64,000 bases of DNA from Candidatus Accumulibacter similis (GTDB lineage: Bacteria; Pseudomonadota; Gammaproteobacteria; Burkholderiales; Rhodocyclaceae). The DNA lies in the NCBI GenBank assembly GCA_013347225.1, contig CP054595.1:4150415-4214414 (forward strand), given 5' to 3'. Under the pieces are notes generated by a model. It did no database searches. It was not told the DNA's origin and was given only the letters and a program-made list of their open reading frames with translations. The position numbers were made by a program, and so were the translations under genes. This document shows, one piece after another, positions 54,035-63,772 of this stretch (the stretch's first letter is position 1; each line of letters starts with the position of its first letter).

Positions 54035-55105
54035 TCAAAAGTCCGGATACATCCGTCCGGGATTGAAGATCGCCAGCGGATCGAAGGCCTGCTTCAGGTT
54101 GCGATGAATCCTCGCCAGCGGTTCGGACAGCGGCTGGAACACTCCGACGGCGGCCTTCAGCGTCGCGTCACCACGGAACAGGGTGGCATGCCCCCCGGCA
54201 CTCGCGGCTGCCGCCCGGATGGCGGCGGCTTCGCCGCCGCGCAGCCAGCGTTGCGCGCCACCCCATTCGATCAGCGTTGGCCCCAGTCCCTGCGGCGGTG
54301 CCACCGACGGCAGGCCGAGACGCCACAGCGGCCCCTCGCCGGCGAAAAAGGCGTGCTCCTGCTCGCGCAGCGACTGCCAGAAGGCAACTGCGACGGAATC
54401 GTCGAGCGGCTCGCCGCCCAGCGTCCGCTGCGCCGCCGCGACCGCCGCCGCCGCGCCCGAAAGACGCAGCGTCAGGACGCCATCGTGCCAGGCCGAAGCG
54501 GAAATCGGCAACGGTCGGCCACCCCACCGATTGAGCTCCCGCAGCGCCGCCGCCTCGTCGATGGCCAGGCGGAGGCTGCACTCGGCGACCGGCCGCGGCA
54601 GCACCTTCAGCGACACCTCGAGGATGACGCCGAGGGTGCCCAGGCTGCCAGCGAGCAGGCGCGGCACATCGTAGCCGGCAACATTCTTCATCACCTGGCC
54701 ACCGAATGAAAGCATCTCGCCGCGCCCGTCGAGCAAGCGGACACCGAGGACGAAGTCGCGCACGGCGCCCATCGCCTGCCGCCGCGGGCCCGACAGTCCA
54801 CACGCCAGCATGCCGCCAACGGTCGCCTGCGGGCCGAAGAGCGGCGGCTCGAAGGGCAGCCACTGACCTCTCTCGGCCAGCGTTGCCGCCAGATCGGCGA
54901 GGCGGGTGCCGGCACGAGCGGTCACCACCAGCTCGGTCGGCTCATAAGCCACAATACCCCGGTAGTCGCCGGCCGCGAAGGGCTCGCCGCTTTCGGCGCC
55001 GCCGTAGAACGACTTGCTGCCACCGCCGCGGATCGCCAATTTGCCACCGCGAGCGGCCGTCTCCCTGACCCGGCCAACCCAGTCGTCGAGCAGCGCGTCC
55101 ATCAC
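54035..55105 (-). CDS. glcE: Glycolate oxidase FAD-binding subunit GlcE
   Basis: 356 residues with an FAD_binding_4 domain: KLAIRGGGSKSFYGG, GIVAYEPTELVVTARAGTRL, PPLFGPQATVGGMLACGLSG and VRDFVLGVRLLDGRGEMLSF. It is the short, second flavin subunit, paired with GlcD. It overlaps glcD by 4 bases. Confidence 0.94.
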   Translation of the reverse strand: MMDALLDDWVGRVRETAARGGKLAIRGGGSKSFYGGAESGEPFAAGDYRGIVAYEPTELVVTARAGTRLADLAATLAERGQWLPFEPPLFGPQATVGGMLACGLSGPRRQAMGAVRDFVLGVRLLDGRGEMLSFGGQVMKNVAGYDVPRLLAGSLGTLGVILEVSLKVLPRPVAECSLRLAIDEAAALRELNRWGGRPLPISASAWHDGVLTLRLSGAAAAVAAAQRTLGGEPLDDSVAVAFWQSLREQEHAFFAGEGPLWRLGLPSVAPPQGLGPTLIEWGGAQRWLRGGEAAAIRAAAASAGGHATLFRGDATLKAAVGVFQPLSEPLARIHRNLKQAFDPLAIFNPGRMYPDF

Positions 55106-56577
55106 GGCCTCGACGACGCGGCAGCGGTACCGGCACGCGCCTGGGTGTACTCACGGCAGCGCGCCAGAGTCGGCACGCCCTTCCCCGGATTGAGCAGGCC
55201 ATGCTCGTCGAAAGCCGCCTTGAGCCGATGAAAGGTATCGATCTCCGCCAGGCTGAACTGCTCGGCCATGAGCATGATCTTCTCGACGCCGACACCATGC
55301 TCGCCGGTGATGGTGCCACCGAAACGAACGGAGAGTTCGAGGATCTCCGCCCCAAAGGCAGTCGCCCGATCGAGTTCTCCCGGTTGGTTGGCGTCGTACA
55401 TGATCAGCGGGTGCAGGTTGCCATCACCGGCGTGGAAGACGTTGGCGCAGCGCAGCGCGTACTTCGCGGACAGCGCGTTGATCGCTTCCAGCATTTCCGC
55501 CAGCCGTCGTCGCGGAATCGTGCCGTCCATGCACAGGTAGTCCGGAGTCAGGCGGCCGACCGCAGGAAAGGCCGCCTTGCGCCCGGCCCAGAAGCGCAGC
55601 CGCTCGGCCTCGTTCTGCGACACGCGGATGCCTGCGGCGCCGCTTTTCCCGATCACCGCCTGCATGCGGCCGATCTCCTCGGCCACCTCCTCCGGCGTGC
55701 CGTCTGATTCGCACAGCAGGATCGCCTCCGCCTGCAGGTCATAGCCGGCGTTGACGTAGGGTTCGACGGCATGCGTCGCCTTCTTGTCCATCATCTCGAG
55801 CCCGGCCGGGATGATGCCGGCAGCGATGATGCTGGCAACGGCGTCGCCAGCCTTGCGGACATCGTCAAAGGAAGCGATCACGACCTGTGCCAGTTCAGGC
55901 TTCGGCGTCAGCCTGACGGTGACCTCGGTGATCATCGCCAACAGCCCTTCCGACCCGTTGAGCAGCGCCAGCAGATCGTAACCCGGCGCATCGAGAGCCG
56001 CGTTGCCAAACTCGACGATGTCGCCGGCAATCGTCAGTCCGCGCACGCGCAGCACGTTGTGTACCGTCAGGCCATACTTCAGGCAGTGCACGCCGCCGGC
56101 GTTCTCGGCGACATTGCCACCGATCGTGCACGCGATCTGCGATGACGGGTCGGGCGCGTAGTACAGGCCATGCGGCGCCGCAGCCTCGGAGACCGCCAGG
56201 TTGCGCACGCCAGGCTGGACGATGGCGGTGCGCGCCAGCGGATCGACGGCGATGATCCTCTTCAGCTTCGCCAGCGACACCAGCACCCCGTCCGGATGCG
56301 GCGTCGCACCACCCGAGAGGCCGGTCGCTGCGCCGCGCGGCACGACCGGCGCTCGCAAGTCATGGCAAATGCGCAGGATCGCCTGCGCCTGTGCCTCGCT
56401 CTCCGGCAGCGCGACCAGCAACGGCAACTGGCGAAAGGCGGTCAGACCATCGCAGTCGTACGGCCGCATCTCCTCCTCCTCGGCCAGCAGGGCGCTGGCC
56501 GGCAGGACCGCGCGCAGGCGCCGGATCAGTTGTCCTCGGTCAACGGTGTAGCGGCGGTCGACCAGCGTGCTTTCCAT
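55102..56577 (-). CDS. glcD: Glycolate oxidase subunit GlcD
   Basis: 491 residues, FAD-linked oxidase: PVVPRGAATGLSGGATP (FAD), NVAENAGGVHCLKYG, the C-terminal domain with CANVFHAGDGNLHPLIMYD and FGGTITGEHGVGVEK carrying the conserved histidines. Oxidises glycolate (or lactate-like 2-hydroxy acids) to glyoxylate. First gene of the operon; 94 bases separate it from the ParB-like gene upstream. Confidence 0.95.
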   Translation of the reverse strand: MESTLVDRRYTVDRGQLIRRLRAVLPASALLAEEEEMRPYDCDGLTAFRQLPLLVALPESEAQAQAILRICHDLRAPVVPRGAATGLSGGATPHPDGVLVSLAKLKRIIAVDPLARTAIVQPGVRNLAVSEAAAPHGLYYAPDPSSQIACTIGGNVAENAGGVHCLKYGLTVHNVLRVRGLTIAGDIVEFGNAALDAPGYDLLALLNGSEGLLAMITEVTVRLTPKPELAQVVIASFDDVRKAGDAVASIIAAGIIPAGLEMMDKKATHAVEPYVNAGYDLQAEAILLCESDGTPEEVAEEIGRMQAVIGKSGAAGIRVSQNEAERLRFWAGRKAAFPAVGRLTPDYLCMDGTIPRRRLAEMLEAINALSAKYALRCANVFHAGDGNLHPLIMYDANQPGELDRATAFGAEILELSVRFGGTITGEHGVGVEKIMLMAEQFSLAEIDTFHRLKAAFDEHGLLNPGKGVPTLARCREYTQARAGTAAASSRP

Positions 56578-56671
56578 TCTCGTGCTCCCTCATCGGCCAG
56601 TTGATCCCTGCAGACGAAGCGCTTCCGGCTGGCAGTGCCGGCAGTCACGCCGCGCCGCCGCTGCCGGCGCT

Positions 56672-57409
56672 TCAGGCGCCGCTGACGAAACCCGAATAGC
56701 CGGGCAGACCGGCAGCCTCGGGCGACCTCGCAAAGGCGATGGCCTGCTCGACGATCCGCTTGCGGTCTTCCTCCTTCATCTCGGAGAGCAGCACGTCGGT
56801 CGTCCTGGTCTCGTTGCGCAGGATGTCGTTGTCGAGAACCATGCGCATGCGGAAGTACTGCGCCCAGCGGAATTCGGCGAAGTCGGTCGGTCTCTTGGAA
56901 TAGCCGAAATTCGACCGCACGTACCAGGCCAGCCCGCGATAGGGGTCGTTGCGCAGATCCTTGATGTGCGTCGGCAACTGCGCTGGTTGCAGTGGCCCGC
57001 CACCATTTTGATCGAAAAGGTAGACCCAGGCGGCGTCGTGCATGGCTTTCCAGAAATTGTACTCCTTGAGCACACTCCAGTTGTAGAGCACCTCGACGAC
57101 CACCCGCGCATTGTCCGTCGTGATGCCGGCGTCGTTCTTTCCCTTCGCCGTTTCCCACACCGCACGCGCCAGATGGTGATGGTCGGTGAGACAAAATTTG
57201 TTGTCGCGGCCGATGACGACCGGTACCGGCCGCGTGAGCAGGTAGGCGGTCAGATCATCGTGGCTCTTCCTGCGCATCGACTCCACCCGCGCATAGACCT
57301 CGTCTAGGCCGACGGCGCACTGCGTCGGATGCAGCTCGGAAACCTTGATCTGGTAGAGCTCGCCGCTGCGGTGGGCCTTGCCTGAACATTCCTCGTAATC
57401 GAAATCCAT
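56672..57409 (-). CDS. ParB-like nuclease-fold protein (PF08857 type)
   Basis: 245 residues. The N-terminal third (YQIKVSELHPTQCAVGLDEV, LLTRPVPVVIGRDNKFCLTD, HHHLARAVWE) has the ParB/sulfiredoxin-like core in which a base or nucleotide would be bound next to HHH. The rest (WKAMHDAAWVYLFDQNGGGP, AWYVRSNFGYSKRPTDFAEF) matches the putative ParB-like family seen as stand-alone genes in proteobacteria. No signal peptide. GGAAGG precedes the ATG. Role unknown; not a chromosome-partition gene by context. Confidence 0.75.
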   Translation of the reverse strand: MDFDYEECSGKAHRSGELYQIKVSELHPTQCAVGLDEVYARVESMRRKSHDDLTAYLLTRPVPVVIGRDNKFCLTDHHHLARAVWETAKGKNDAGITTDNARVVVEVLYNWSVLKEYNFWKAMHDAAWVYLFDQNGGGPLQPAQLPTHIKDLRNDPYRGLAWYVRSNFGYSKRPTDFAEFRWAQYFRMRMVLDNDILRNETRTTDVLLSEMKEEDRKRIVEQAIAFARSPEAAGLPGYSGFVSGA

Positions 57410-57609
57410 CGCCTTCCTCCTTGGTTATCGTTGCTGTTGACCCGGATCCATTGACCGATGGCGGATGCCGCGCCTGGGGAGTCTGCCGCCGCCAGCGCCA
57501 GCAGCCGCCAGCGGCCACCGAGCAAGAATGCCGATGGCGGCGACATCCGTCAACACAAGTTCGCATCACAGACGTGCGACAATCTCGACGCCCAATCCGA
57601 GCTTCCAGC

Positions 57610-59082
57610 ATGAACGACCAGCGAACCCCCTGCCTGATGGTGCAGGGATGCACTTCCGACGCCGGCAAGAGCGTCCTGGTGACGGCGCTCTGCCGCGTCC
57701 TCCACCGCCGTGGCGTCCGCGTCGCACCCTTCAAGCCTCAGAACATGGCGCTCAACTCGGCCGTGACCGTAGATGGCGGCGAGATCGGCCGCGCGCAGGC
57801 GCTGCAGGCGCTCGCCGCCGGGGTGCCGGCGCACACCGACTTCAACCCGGTGCTGCTCAAGCCGGCGACCGACAGGCGGGCGCAGGTGATCGTTCACGGC
57901 AAGGCCATGCGCGACCTCGATGCACGCGACTACCACGCCTACAAGCCGCTGGCGATGCAGGCCGTTCTCGCGTCCTGGCAACGCCTGTGTCGGCAGTACG
58001 AGTGCCTGCTGGTCGAGGGTGCTGGCAGCCCAGCGGAAATCAATCTGCGCGATCGCGACATCGCCAACATGGGCTTCGCCGAAGCGGTCGACTGCCCGGT
58101 GATCCTGATCGCCGACATCGACCGCGGCGGCGTCTTTGCCCACCTATGCGGAACGCTCGACCTGCTCTCCGAGTCCGAGCAGGCGCGCGTCAAGGGCTTT
58201 GTCATCAACCGCTTCCGCGGCGACATCGGCCTCCTCGAGAGCGGCCTGCGCTGGCTCGAACGGCGCACCGGCAAGCCGGTGCTCGGTGTTCTGCCCTATC
58301 TCCACGGCCTCTATCTCGACGCCGAGGATGCCGTGCCGCGCCTAGCCGAACGCAAGGTTGCGCCCGCGCTACGCGTCATCGCGCCGGCCTACCCGCGGAT
58401 CTCGAACCACAACGATCTCGACCCGCTGCGCTTTCACCCGGAGGTCGATTTCCGCTTCGTCGCGGCGAACGAGCGGCCGCCACCCTGTGACCTGATCGTC
58501 CTGCCCGGATCGAAGGCGGTGCAGTCCGACCTCGCCTGGCTGCGCGCCCAAGGCTGGGAAGAGGCGGTTCGCCGGCACCTGCGCTACGGCGGCAAGGTCA
58601 TTGGCATCTGTGGCGGCCTGCAGATGCTCGGCCGCCAACTGCACGACCCACTTGGGCTCGAGGGCCCAGCCGGCAGCACTCCGGGGCTTGGCTGGCTGCA
58701 ATACGAGACGACGCTGGCCGCCGAGAAGACGCTCGAGAATGTCAGCGGCAGTCTTCTGCTGCCCGGTTCCGGCTCGCCGCCGTTGAGCGGATATCGCATC
58801 CACATGGGGGTCACCAGCGGCGAGGCCCTGCAACGCCCGGCGACGATGCTCGACGGCCGCCCTGACGGCGCGCTGTCGGAAGACGGCCAAGTGCTCGGCA
58901 CCTACTGCCACGGCCTCTTCGACTCGCCGTCAGCCCTGGCTGCGCTGCTCGCCTGGTCGGGCCATCGACCGGCACAGCAATTCGACGCGCGACAGCGGCG
59001 GGAGAGCGACATCGAGCGGCTCGCCGACGCCGTCGAGCAGAACATCGATCTGCAGCGCCTGGCCGAATGGCTGCCGCTCTAG
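57610..59082 (+). CDS. cobQ: Cobyric acid synthase CobQ
   Basis: 490 residues: N-terminal ATP-binding dethiobiotin synthetase-like domain (VQGCTSDAGKSVLVTALCRV, FKPQNMALNSAVT) and C-terminal class I glutamine amidotransferase-like domain with nucleophile Cys in GKVIGICGGLQMLG and His in LGTYCHGLFDSP. It amidates the b, d, e and g carboxylates of adenosylcobyrinate in the cytoplasm. ATG at 57610; converges with the uspA gene by a 4-base overlap. Confidence 0.96.
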   Translation: MNDQRTPCLMVQGCTSDAGKSVLVTALCRVLHRRGVRVAPFKPQNMALNSAVTVDGGEIGRAQALQALAAGVPAHTDFNPVLLKPATDRRAQVIVHGKAMRDLDARDYHAYKPLAMQAVLASWQRLCRQYECLLVEGAGSPAEINLRDRDIANMGFAEAVDCPVILIADIDRGGVFAHLCGTLDLLSESEQARVKGFVINRFRGDIGLLESGLRWLERRTGKPVLGVLPYLHGLYLDAEDAVPRLAERKVAPALRVIAPAYPRISNHNDLDPLRFHPEVDFRFVAANERPPPCDLIVLPGSKAVQSDLAWLRAQGWEEAVRRHLRYGGKVIGICGGLQMLGRQLHDPLGLEGPAGSTPGLGWLQYETTLAAEKTLENVSGSLLLPGSGSPPLSGYRIHMGVTSGEALQRPATMLDGRPDGALSEDGQVLGTYCHGLFDSPSALAALLAWSGHRPAQQFDARQRRESDIERLADAVEQNIDLQRLAEWLPL

Positions 59083-59543
59083 GCCTCCGGATCCTCGCCG
59101 CGCACCAGCAGCAGGGAGGTCTGTCCCTTGCGCACCAGCCGCTCGGCGACACTGCCGACAAAGAAACGCTCGATCCCCCGCCGCCCGTGCGTGCCGACGA
59201 CCAGCAGGTCCGCCTGCCACTCTCCCGACGCTTCGATCAGCATGTCGGAAACGTGCTTCTCCTCCGACTCGACGAGCCTGGTCTCGGCGTCGATGCCGGC
59301 GGCACGGGCCTCCTCCTGCAGGCCAGCCAGGAAGCCCTGGGCGCCGAGACGCATGCGCGCCTCGGTCTTGCCGACACTGTTGGGCAACATCATCGCCACC
59401 TCGCGCTGCGCCAGCAGGGTCTCGTCGACCGCATGGCAGATCGCCAGCCGTGCGTCGCTCGCCCGCGCCAGCGCGATCGCCGCCCGCATGACTTGGCTGG
59501 TCATGAAACTCTGGTCAACGGCTACCATGATTCTCTTGTACAT
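59079..59543 (-). CDS. Universal stress protein UspA family
   Basis: 154 residues with start MYKRIMVAVDQSFMTSQVM and the ATP-binding G-2x-G-9x-G-S signature in VVGTHGRRGIERFFVGSVAE, so it is the nucleotide-binding subtype. Probably a stress-response regulator. It lies between cobQ and cobU but reads opposite to cobQ. Confidence 0.92.
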   Translation of the reverse strand: MYKRIMVAVDQSFMTSQVMRAAIALARASDARLAICHAVDETLLAQREVAMMLPNSVGKTEARMRLGAQGFLAGLQEEARAAGIDAETRLVESEEKHVSDMLIEASGEWQADLLVVGTHGRRGIERFFVGSVAERLVRKGQTSLLLVRGEDPEA

Positions 59544-59617
59544 AGTCGCGCTTCCTCGTTCGGCAAGGTTGTCTTACAAGCGGAACAATAACACCGATGG
59601 ATCGCCAACAGCAGATC

Positions 59618-60163
59618 CTACTTGAGCGTCAGCGGCAGACCCGCGGCAACCAGCGTCACCCGCTCGCAGACCGCCGCCACGCGCTGGTTCAGGCGGCCCT
59701 GCTCGTCGGCGAACAGCCGCGACACGGGCACCATCGGCACGACGCCGCAGCCGACCTCGTTGGAAACCAGGATGATCCGCCCCGGCAACTCCGGCAGCAG
59801 TTCGACCAGAGCCTGCGTCGCGCCAGCAAGACGCTGGCAGCGTATGGCCTCGCCAGCTTCGGCCTGGCCCGCTGCATCACCGGCAAACAGCAGGTTCGAC
59901 AACCACAGCGTCAGGCAGTCGACCAGCAGGCAGACCCCCGGCGCCGCATGCCGCCGCAGCGCCACCGCCAGGTCGAGCGGCTCCACGACCAGTCCCCACT
60001 CCGGACTGCGTCGCGCCTTGTGGTGCTCGATGCGGCGGGACATCTCGGCGTCGAGCGCCAGTGCCGTCGCGACATAGACCACCTGCAGACCGCACTCGCC
60101 TGCCCGCCGCTCGGCCAGCAGACTCTTGCCCGAACGGGCGCCACCCAGGATCAGTTCTCGCAT
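59618..60163 (-). CDS. cobU: Adenosylcobinamide kinase/guanylyltransferase CobU
   Basis: 181 residues with P-loop LGGARSGKSLLAERRA, the guanylylated-His region RIEHHKARR, LLVDCLTLWLSNLL and IILVSNEVGCGVVP. Phosphorylates adenosylcobinamide and attaches GMP for lower-ligand assembly and salvage. Divergent from cobT across 66 bases. Confidence 0.95.
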   Translation of the reverse strand: MRELILGGARSGKSLLAERRAGECGLQVVYVATALALDAEMSRRIEHHKARRSPEWGLVVEPLDLAVALRRHAAPGVCLLVDCLTLWLSNLLFAGDAAGQAEAGEAIRCQRLAGATQALVELLPELPGRIILVSNEVGCGVVPMVPVSRLFADEQGRLNQRVAAVCERVTLVAAGLPLTLK

Positions 60164-60194
60164 GGCGGCGAGCTTATCATGGGCCGGCGACGAG

Positions 60195-60200
60195 TATAAT
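60195..60200 (+). promoter_or_regulatory. Possible -10 box of cobT
   Basis: TATAAT lies 30 bases before the cobT ATG in the 66-base gap between cobU and cobT; the -35 is not clear. No cobalamin riboswitch fits in such a short gap. Confidence 0.4.
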
Positions 60201-60229
60201 CCGCAGCTTCGCGGCCGCCATTCGTCCCC

Positions 60230-61264
60230 ATGAACTTCACGATCGAAGCGATCACCCCCATCCCCGGGCTGCAGGCGAGGATCGACGGCAAGACCAAGCC
60301 GCCGGGATCGCTCGGCGAACTCGAACGTCTGGCACTGCAGATCGGCATGATCCAGCAGTCACTGACGCCGGACCTCGGCCAACCGCAACTGCTGGTGTTC
60401 GCCGGCGACCACGGGGCCGCACTTGCCGGCGTCTCCGCCTACCCGCAGGAAGTGACCTGGCAGATGGTTGAGAACTTCCTTGGCGGGGGAGCCGCCATCA
60501 ACGTCTTCGCGCGCCACAACGGTCTGCGGTTGCAGGTCGTCGACGCCGGCGTGGCGCACGACTTCGGCGCCCGGAGGGGACTGATCGATGCCAAGATCGC
60601 CAGCGGTACCCGCAACTATCTTGTGCAGCCAGCAATGAGCCATGCGCAGCGCGACCAGGCACTGGCCCGCGGCGCCGCGATCGTCGATGGACTCGCCGAC
60701 GAGGGCTGCCGGGTGATCGCTTTCGGCGAAATGGGAATCGGCAATACCGCGTCGGCCGCGCTGCTCACACACCAGCTCACCGGCACGCCACTCACCGAGT
60801 GCGTCGGTCGCGGCACCGGCCTCGACGATGCCGGCCTGGCCCGCAAGCAGGCACTGTTGGCGCAGGCGGCGAGCCGGGCCAACCTGCCGCCCGGCGCCGA
60901 TGCGCTCGACGTGCTGGCCGAGTTCGGCGGTTTCGAAATCGCCATGCTGAGCGGCGCCATGCTTGCAGCGGCTGCCCGCCGCATGTTGCTGCTGATCGAC
61001 GGCTTCATCGTCACCGCGGCCCTTCTGGTCGCCGTGCGCCACGCAGCGGCCGTTCGCGATTACTGCGTCTTCTGCCATCGCTCTGCCGAAACCGGCCATC
61101 AGGCACAGCTGCGCGCCCTCGCCGCCGAGCCACTTCTCGATCTCCGCCTGCGCCTCGGCGAAGGGACCGGCGCCGCGCTGGCTTGGCCACTGGTCCGCGC
61201 GGCTGCCGCTTTCGTCAACGAGATGGCGAGCTTTGCCAGCGCCGGCGTCAGCGAACATCTCTGA
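60230..61264 (+). CDS. cobT: Nicotinate-nucleotide-dimethylbenzimidazole phosphoribosyltransferase CobT
   Basis: 344 residues: KTKPPGSLGELERLALQIGM at the start, VFAGDHGAALAGVSAYPQEV, FGEMGIGNTASAALL, GRGTGLDDAGLARKQALL and the end LRLGEGTGAALAWPL with the catalytic Glu. It activates the lower-ligand base for cobalamin. Full length. Together with cobU and cobQ it forms a partial cobalamin set; cobS and cobC homologues are not in the window. Confidence 0.96.
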   Translation: MNFTIEAITPIPGLQARIDGKTKPPGSLGELERLALQIGMIQQSLTPDLGQPQLLVFAGDHGAALAGVSAYPQEVTWQMVENFLGGGAAINVFARHNGLRLQVVDAGVAHDFGARRGLIDAKIASGTRNYLVQPAMSHAQRDQALARGAAIVDGLADEGCRVIAFGEMGIGNTASAALLTHQLTGTPLTECVGRGTGLDDAGLARKQALLAQAASRANLPPGADALDVLAEFGGFEIAMLSGAMLAAAARRMLLLIDGFIVTAALLVAVRHAAAVRDYCVFCHRSAETGHQAQLRALAAEPLLDLRLRLGEGTGAALAWPLVRAAAAFVNEMASFASAGVSEHL

Positions 61265-61359
61265 GAGCCAGCTTACGAGGTCCTTGGCGGACACAGCGGG
61301 CTGCTCATGGTTGCGCCAGCAGCAGCGCCGTCCTCGTCGAGCACGCGTGCGGCGACCGA

Positions 61360-62607
61360 TCACAGCAGCATGGCGACGATGCTGCCGCAGGAAAGCGTCG
61401 CCAGGGTGCCCGAAAGCAGCGTCCAAGGGCCAAGCTGGACGATCTCGGCGCGTCGCTCGGGCACCATCGACGACATGCCGCCGAGGAGAATCCCCAGACT
61501 GCCAAGATTGGCGAAGCCACACAGGGCGTAGGTCATGATGATCCGGCTGCGTGCCGACAAGGACTCCGGCGGCAGGCGTGCCAGGTCAAGATAGGCGAGC
61601 AGTTCGTTCAGCACCGTCTTTGTCCCCAGCAGTTCCCCGGCAACCGCCGCCTCCGACCAAGGGACGCCGGCCATCCAGGCGAGCGGTGCCATCACCCAGC
61701 CAAGCAGACGCTGCAGCGAGACGGCTGCACCGGCGACGCTCGGCAGCATGCCCAGAAGCTGATTGGCCAGGCTCACCAGAGCCACCAGAACGATCAGCAT
61801 GGCGGCGATGTCGATCAGCAGCCTCGCCCCTTCGCCCGTACCGCGGGTGATCGCCTCCATGCTGCTGCTGTCGGTCGGCGGCAGCGCCAGATGGCGTCCG
61901 CTGGGAGACCCTGCCGGCGGCACGAGGATGACCGCAAAGACGATTGCGGCAGGAGCGCTGATGAACGAGGCGGCCAGGATGTGGCCCAGCGCATCCGGGA
62001 CAACCGGCCCCAGGATGCCGGCGTAGAGCGCCATCACCGTACCCGCGACACCAGCCATGCCGCTGCTCATGATGATGAACAATTCGCCGCGACTGACCGC
62101 TGCCAGGTAGGGCCGGATCAACAGTGGTGCCTCGATCATGCCGACGAAGACATTCGCCGCGCTGGACATGCCGACCGCACCGCCGACACCGAGGGTCTTC
62201 TCGAGCAGCAGTGAAAAGCTGCGCACCAGCAGGGGCAGCACACGCCAGTGGTAGAGCAGCGCCGACAGGGCACTCATCACCAGCACCACCGGCAAGGCCT
62301 GAAACGCAAGGACGAAGCTGCTCCCCGGAGCGATCTCATCGTATGGCAACGGTGCTCCGCCAATGAAACCGAAGACCAGCGCCGTGCCCGCGCGCGTCGC
62401 CGCGGCGACCGCCAGCAGGGCATCGTTACAAGCCGCAAAGAAAGCGCGCGCCCCCGGCAGGCGAAAGATCAGCAGCGCCAGCAGCCCCTGCAACAGGATT
62501 CCGCCGCATACGGTGCGCCACTGGACCGCTGACCGCTGTCGCGACAGCACCCAGGCCAGGACGAGCAGCAACAGGTAACCGATGGCGGCCTGCAGCAGCG
62601 GATTCAA
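61360..62607 (-). CDS. nupC: NupC-family concentrative nucleoside transporter
   Basis: 415 residues, about ten membrane helices, with the CNT motifs: GFIGGAPLPYDE-like loop (FVLAFQALPVVLVMSALSAL), GVGGAVGMSSAANVFVGMIEAP, FIIMSSGMAGVAGTVMALYA and ELLGTKTVLNELLAYLDL. Takes up nucleosides with H+ or Na+. No partner gene; it faces cobT from the opposite strand with a 95-base gap. Confidence 0.92.
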   Translation of the reverse strand: MNPLLQAAIGYLLLLVLAWVLSRQRSAVQWRTVCGGILLQGLLALLIFRLPGARAFFAACNDALLAVAAATRAGTALVFGFIGGAPLPYDEIAPGSSFVLAFQALPVVLVMSALSALLYHWRVLPLLVRSFSLLLEKTLGVGGAVGMSSAANVFVGMIEAPLLIRPYLAAVSRGELFIIMSSGMAGVAGTVMALYAGILGPVVPDALGHILAASFISAPAAIVFAVILVPPAGSPSGRHLALPPTDSSSMEAITRGTGEGARLLIDIAAMLIVLVALVSLANQLLGMLPSVAGAAVSLQRLLGWVMAPLAWMAGVPWSEAAVAGELLGTKTVLNELLAYLDLARLPPESLSARSRIIMTYALCGFANLGSLGILLGGMSSMVPERRAEIVQLGPWTLLSGTLATLSCGSIVAMLL

Positions 62608-62739
62608 GAGGCTCCCCCGTGCCGTCCGTGTGGCCGCCTGGTGCGCACGGAGGGGCTGCGCGAGGCAGGGATCGTTCGGTGGCTGCCGCTCACAGCCACC
62701 GAGCGGGGCAATGACCAGGCGGCAACCCGCGCTCGTCCG

Positions 62740-63162
62740 CTAGCGACTCGCTGCCGGCGGCTTGGCCGGCACCCTGCCGGGCGAGAACTCGGGACGAATC
62801 TGGCTGGCATTGCGGTACGCCGGCTGAATCTGGTCCGCAGCAGTTGGCGGAACCTCGCGCTGTGGCCATGGCGGTGCGGGTGACGGTGCATCGGGAGCGA
62901 AACGTGCGCCGTAGTTGCGTTGGTAACGATCGAGAAAACGCCGCATTTGTTCATAATCCGCACAGTTCCGGGGAGCGAAGCAACGGCCGAAGCCCTCGAA
63001 GGCACCCGGCGCTGGCAAAGGATATCCATAAGGCGCCAGCCATGGCCCGTAGGGAGCGGGCCAGACGCCAGCGCCCCATTCGCCACCAACGCCGACGGTT
63101 GTCGCTGTGGCCGCAGCCGTCACGCTCAGCAACGCGGCAGCAAGCAGGGAACGGGTTCGCAT
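62740..63162 (-). CDS. Small secreted Pro-rich protein of unknown function
   Basis: 140 residues with signal peptide (LLAAALLSVTAAATATT), a Gly/Pro/Tyr-rich start (WPAPYGPWLAPYGYPLPAPG), a pair of cysteines (GRCFAPRNC) and a proline-rich tail. No domain known. No clear ribosome site. Flanked by gaps of 132 and 295 bases in which I see nothing else. Confidence 0.65.
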   Translation of the reverse strand: MRTRSLLAAALLSVTAAATATTVGVGGEWGAGVWPAPYGPWLAPYGYPLPAPGAFEGFGRCFAPRNCADYEQMRRFLDRYQRNYGARFAPDAPSPAPPWPQREVPPTAADQIQPAYRNASQIRPEFSPGRVPAKPPAASR

Positions 63163-63457
63163 CAGAGGAAGTGTAGCACCTGTGGTCGGCTGGCAGCCCA
63201 GTGGCAATCGCCGCCCGTGCCTTGCCGGGCCGCAGCGTGTCGGTCGCGGCACAGGCCAACCACCAGCGACAGCATTGCCCACCGTCAGAGGCCCACAGCC
63301 GCCGGCAACGCGAACGGCGAGCGGGCGATTCCCGCGGCAGCGTGAGAAGTTGCACACAGCATCGCCCCGCCAGGTGTAGAGTCTTTCCGGTCCATCACTG
63401 TCAGCCGACCGAAGCATATGGCCCGGCTATCGAATCGAATGGAGTTCTGGCGCCGCC

Positions 63458-63772
63458 ATGAAATGTCCCAAGTGCCACTCGGAAAACCTCCACCGCTCAC
63501 GCCGCCGCGGCCTGAAGGAAGGCTGGGCCCTGCGTCGCAAGAAACTGGCCCCATATCGTTGCTCGGCCTGCGGCAACCGTTTCATCGCCGCGGAACCACG
63601 GCCAGCCGGCCAGGAGCGCTCGCTGTCGATCGCCGACTACCTCGGCCTGAACCGCAAGGCACGACAACGCTGCAATGGCACCGTGATCCTCGGAGGGATC
63701 ACCTCGCTGCTCATCCTGTTGGGCATTCTGTTGTTCCTGGCGCTGGCTCTCGGCTGGATCGCGCCACAATGA
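63458..63772 (+). CDS. Zinc-ribbon membrane protein of unknown function
   Basis: 104 residues: a four-cysteine zinc ribbon (CPKCHSENLHRSRRRG at the start, CSACGNRF near residue 35), a basic linker, and one C-terminal membrane helix (VILGGITSLLILLGILLFLA). Similar tail-anchored ribbons are common and uncharacterised. The ATG directly begins the ribbon. Confidence 0.75.
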   Translation: MKCPKCHSENLHRSRRRGLKEGWALRRKKLAPYRCSACGNRFIAAEPRPAGQERSLSIADYLGLNRKARQRCNGTVILGGITSLLILLGILLFLALALGWIAPQ

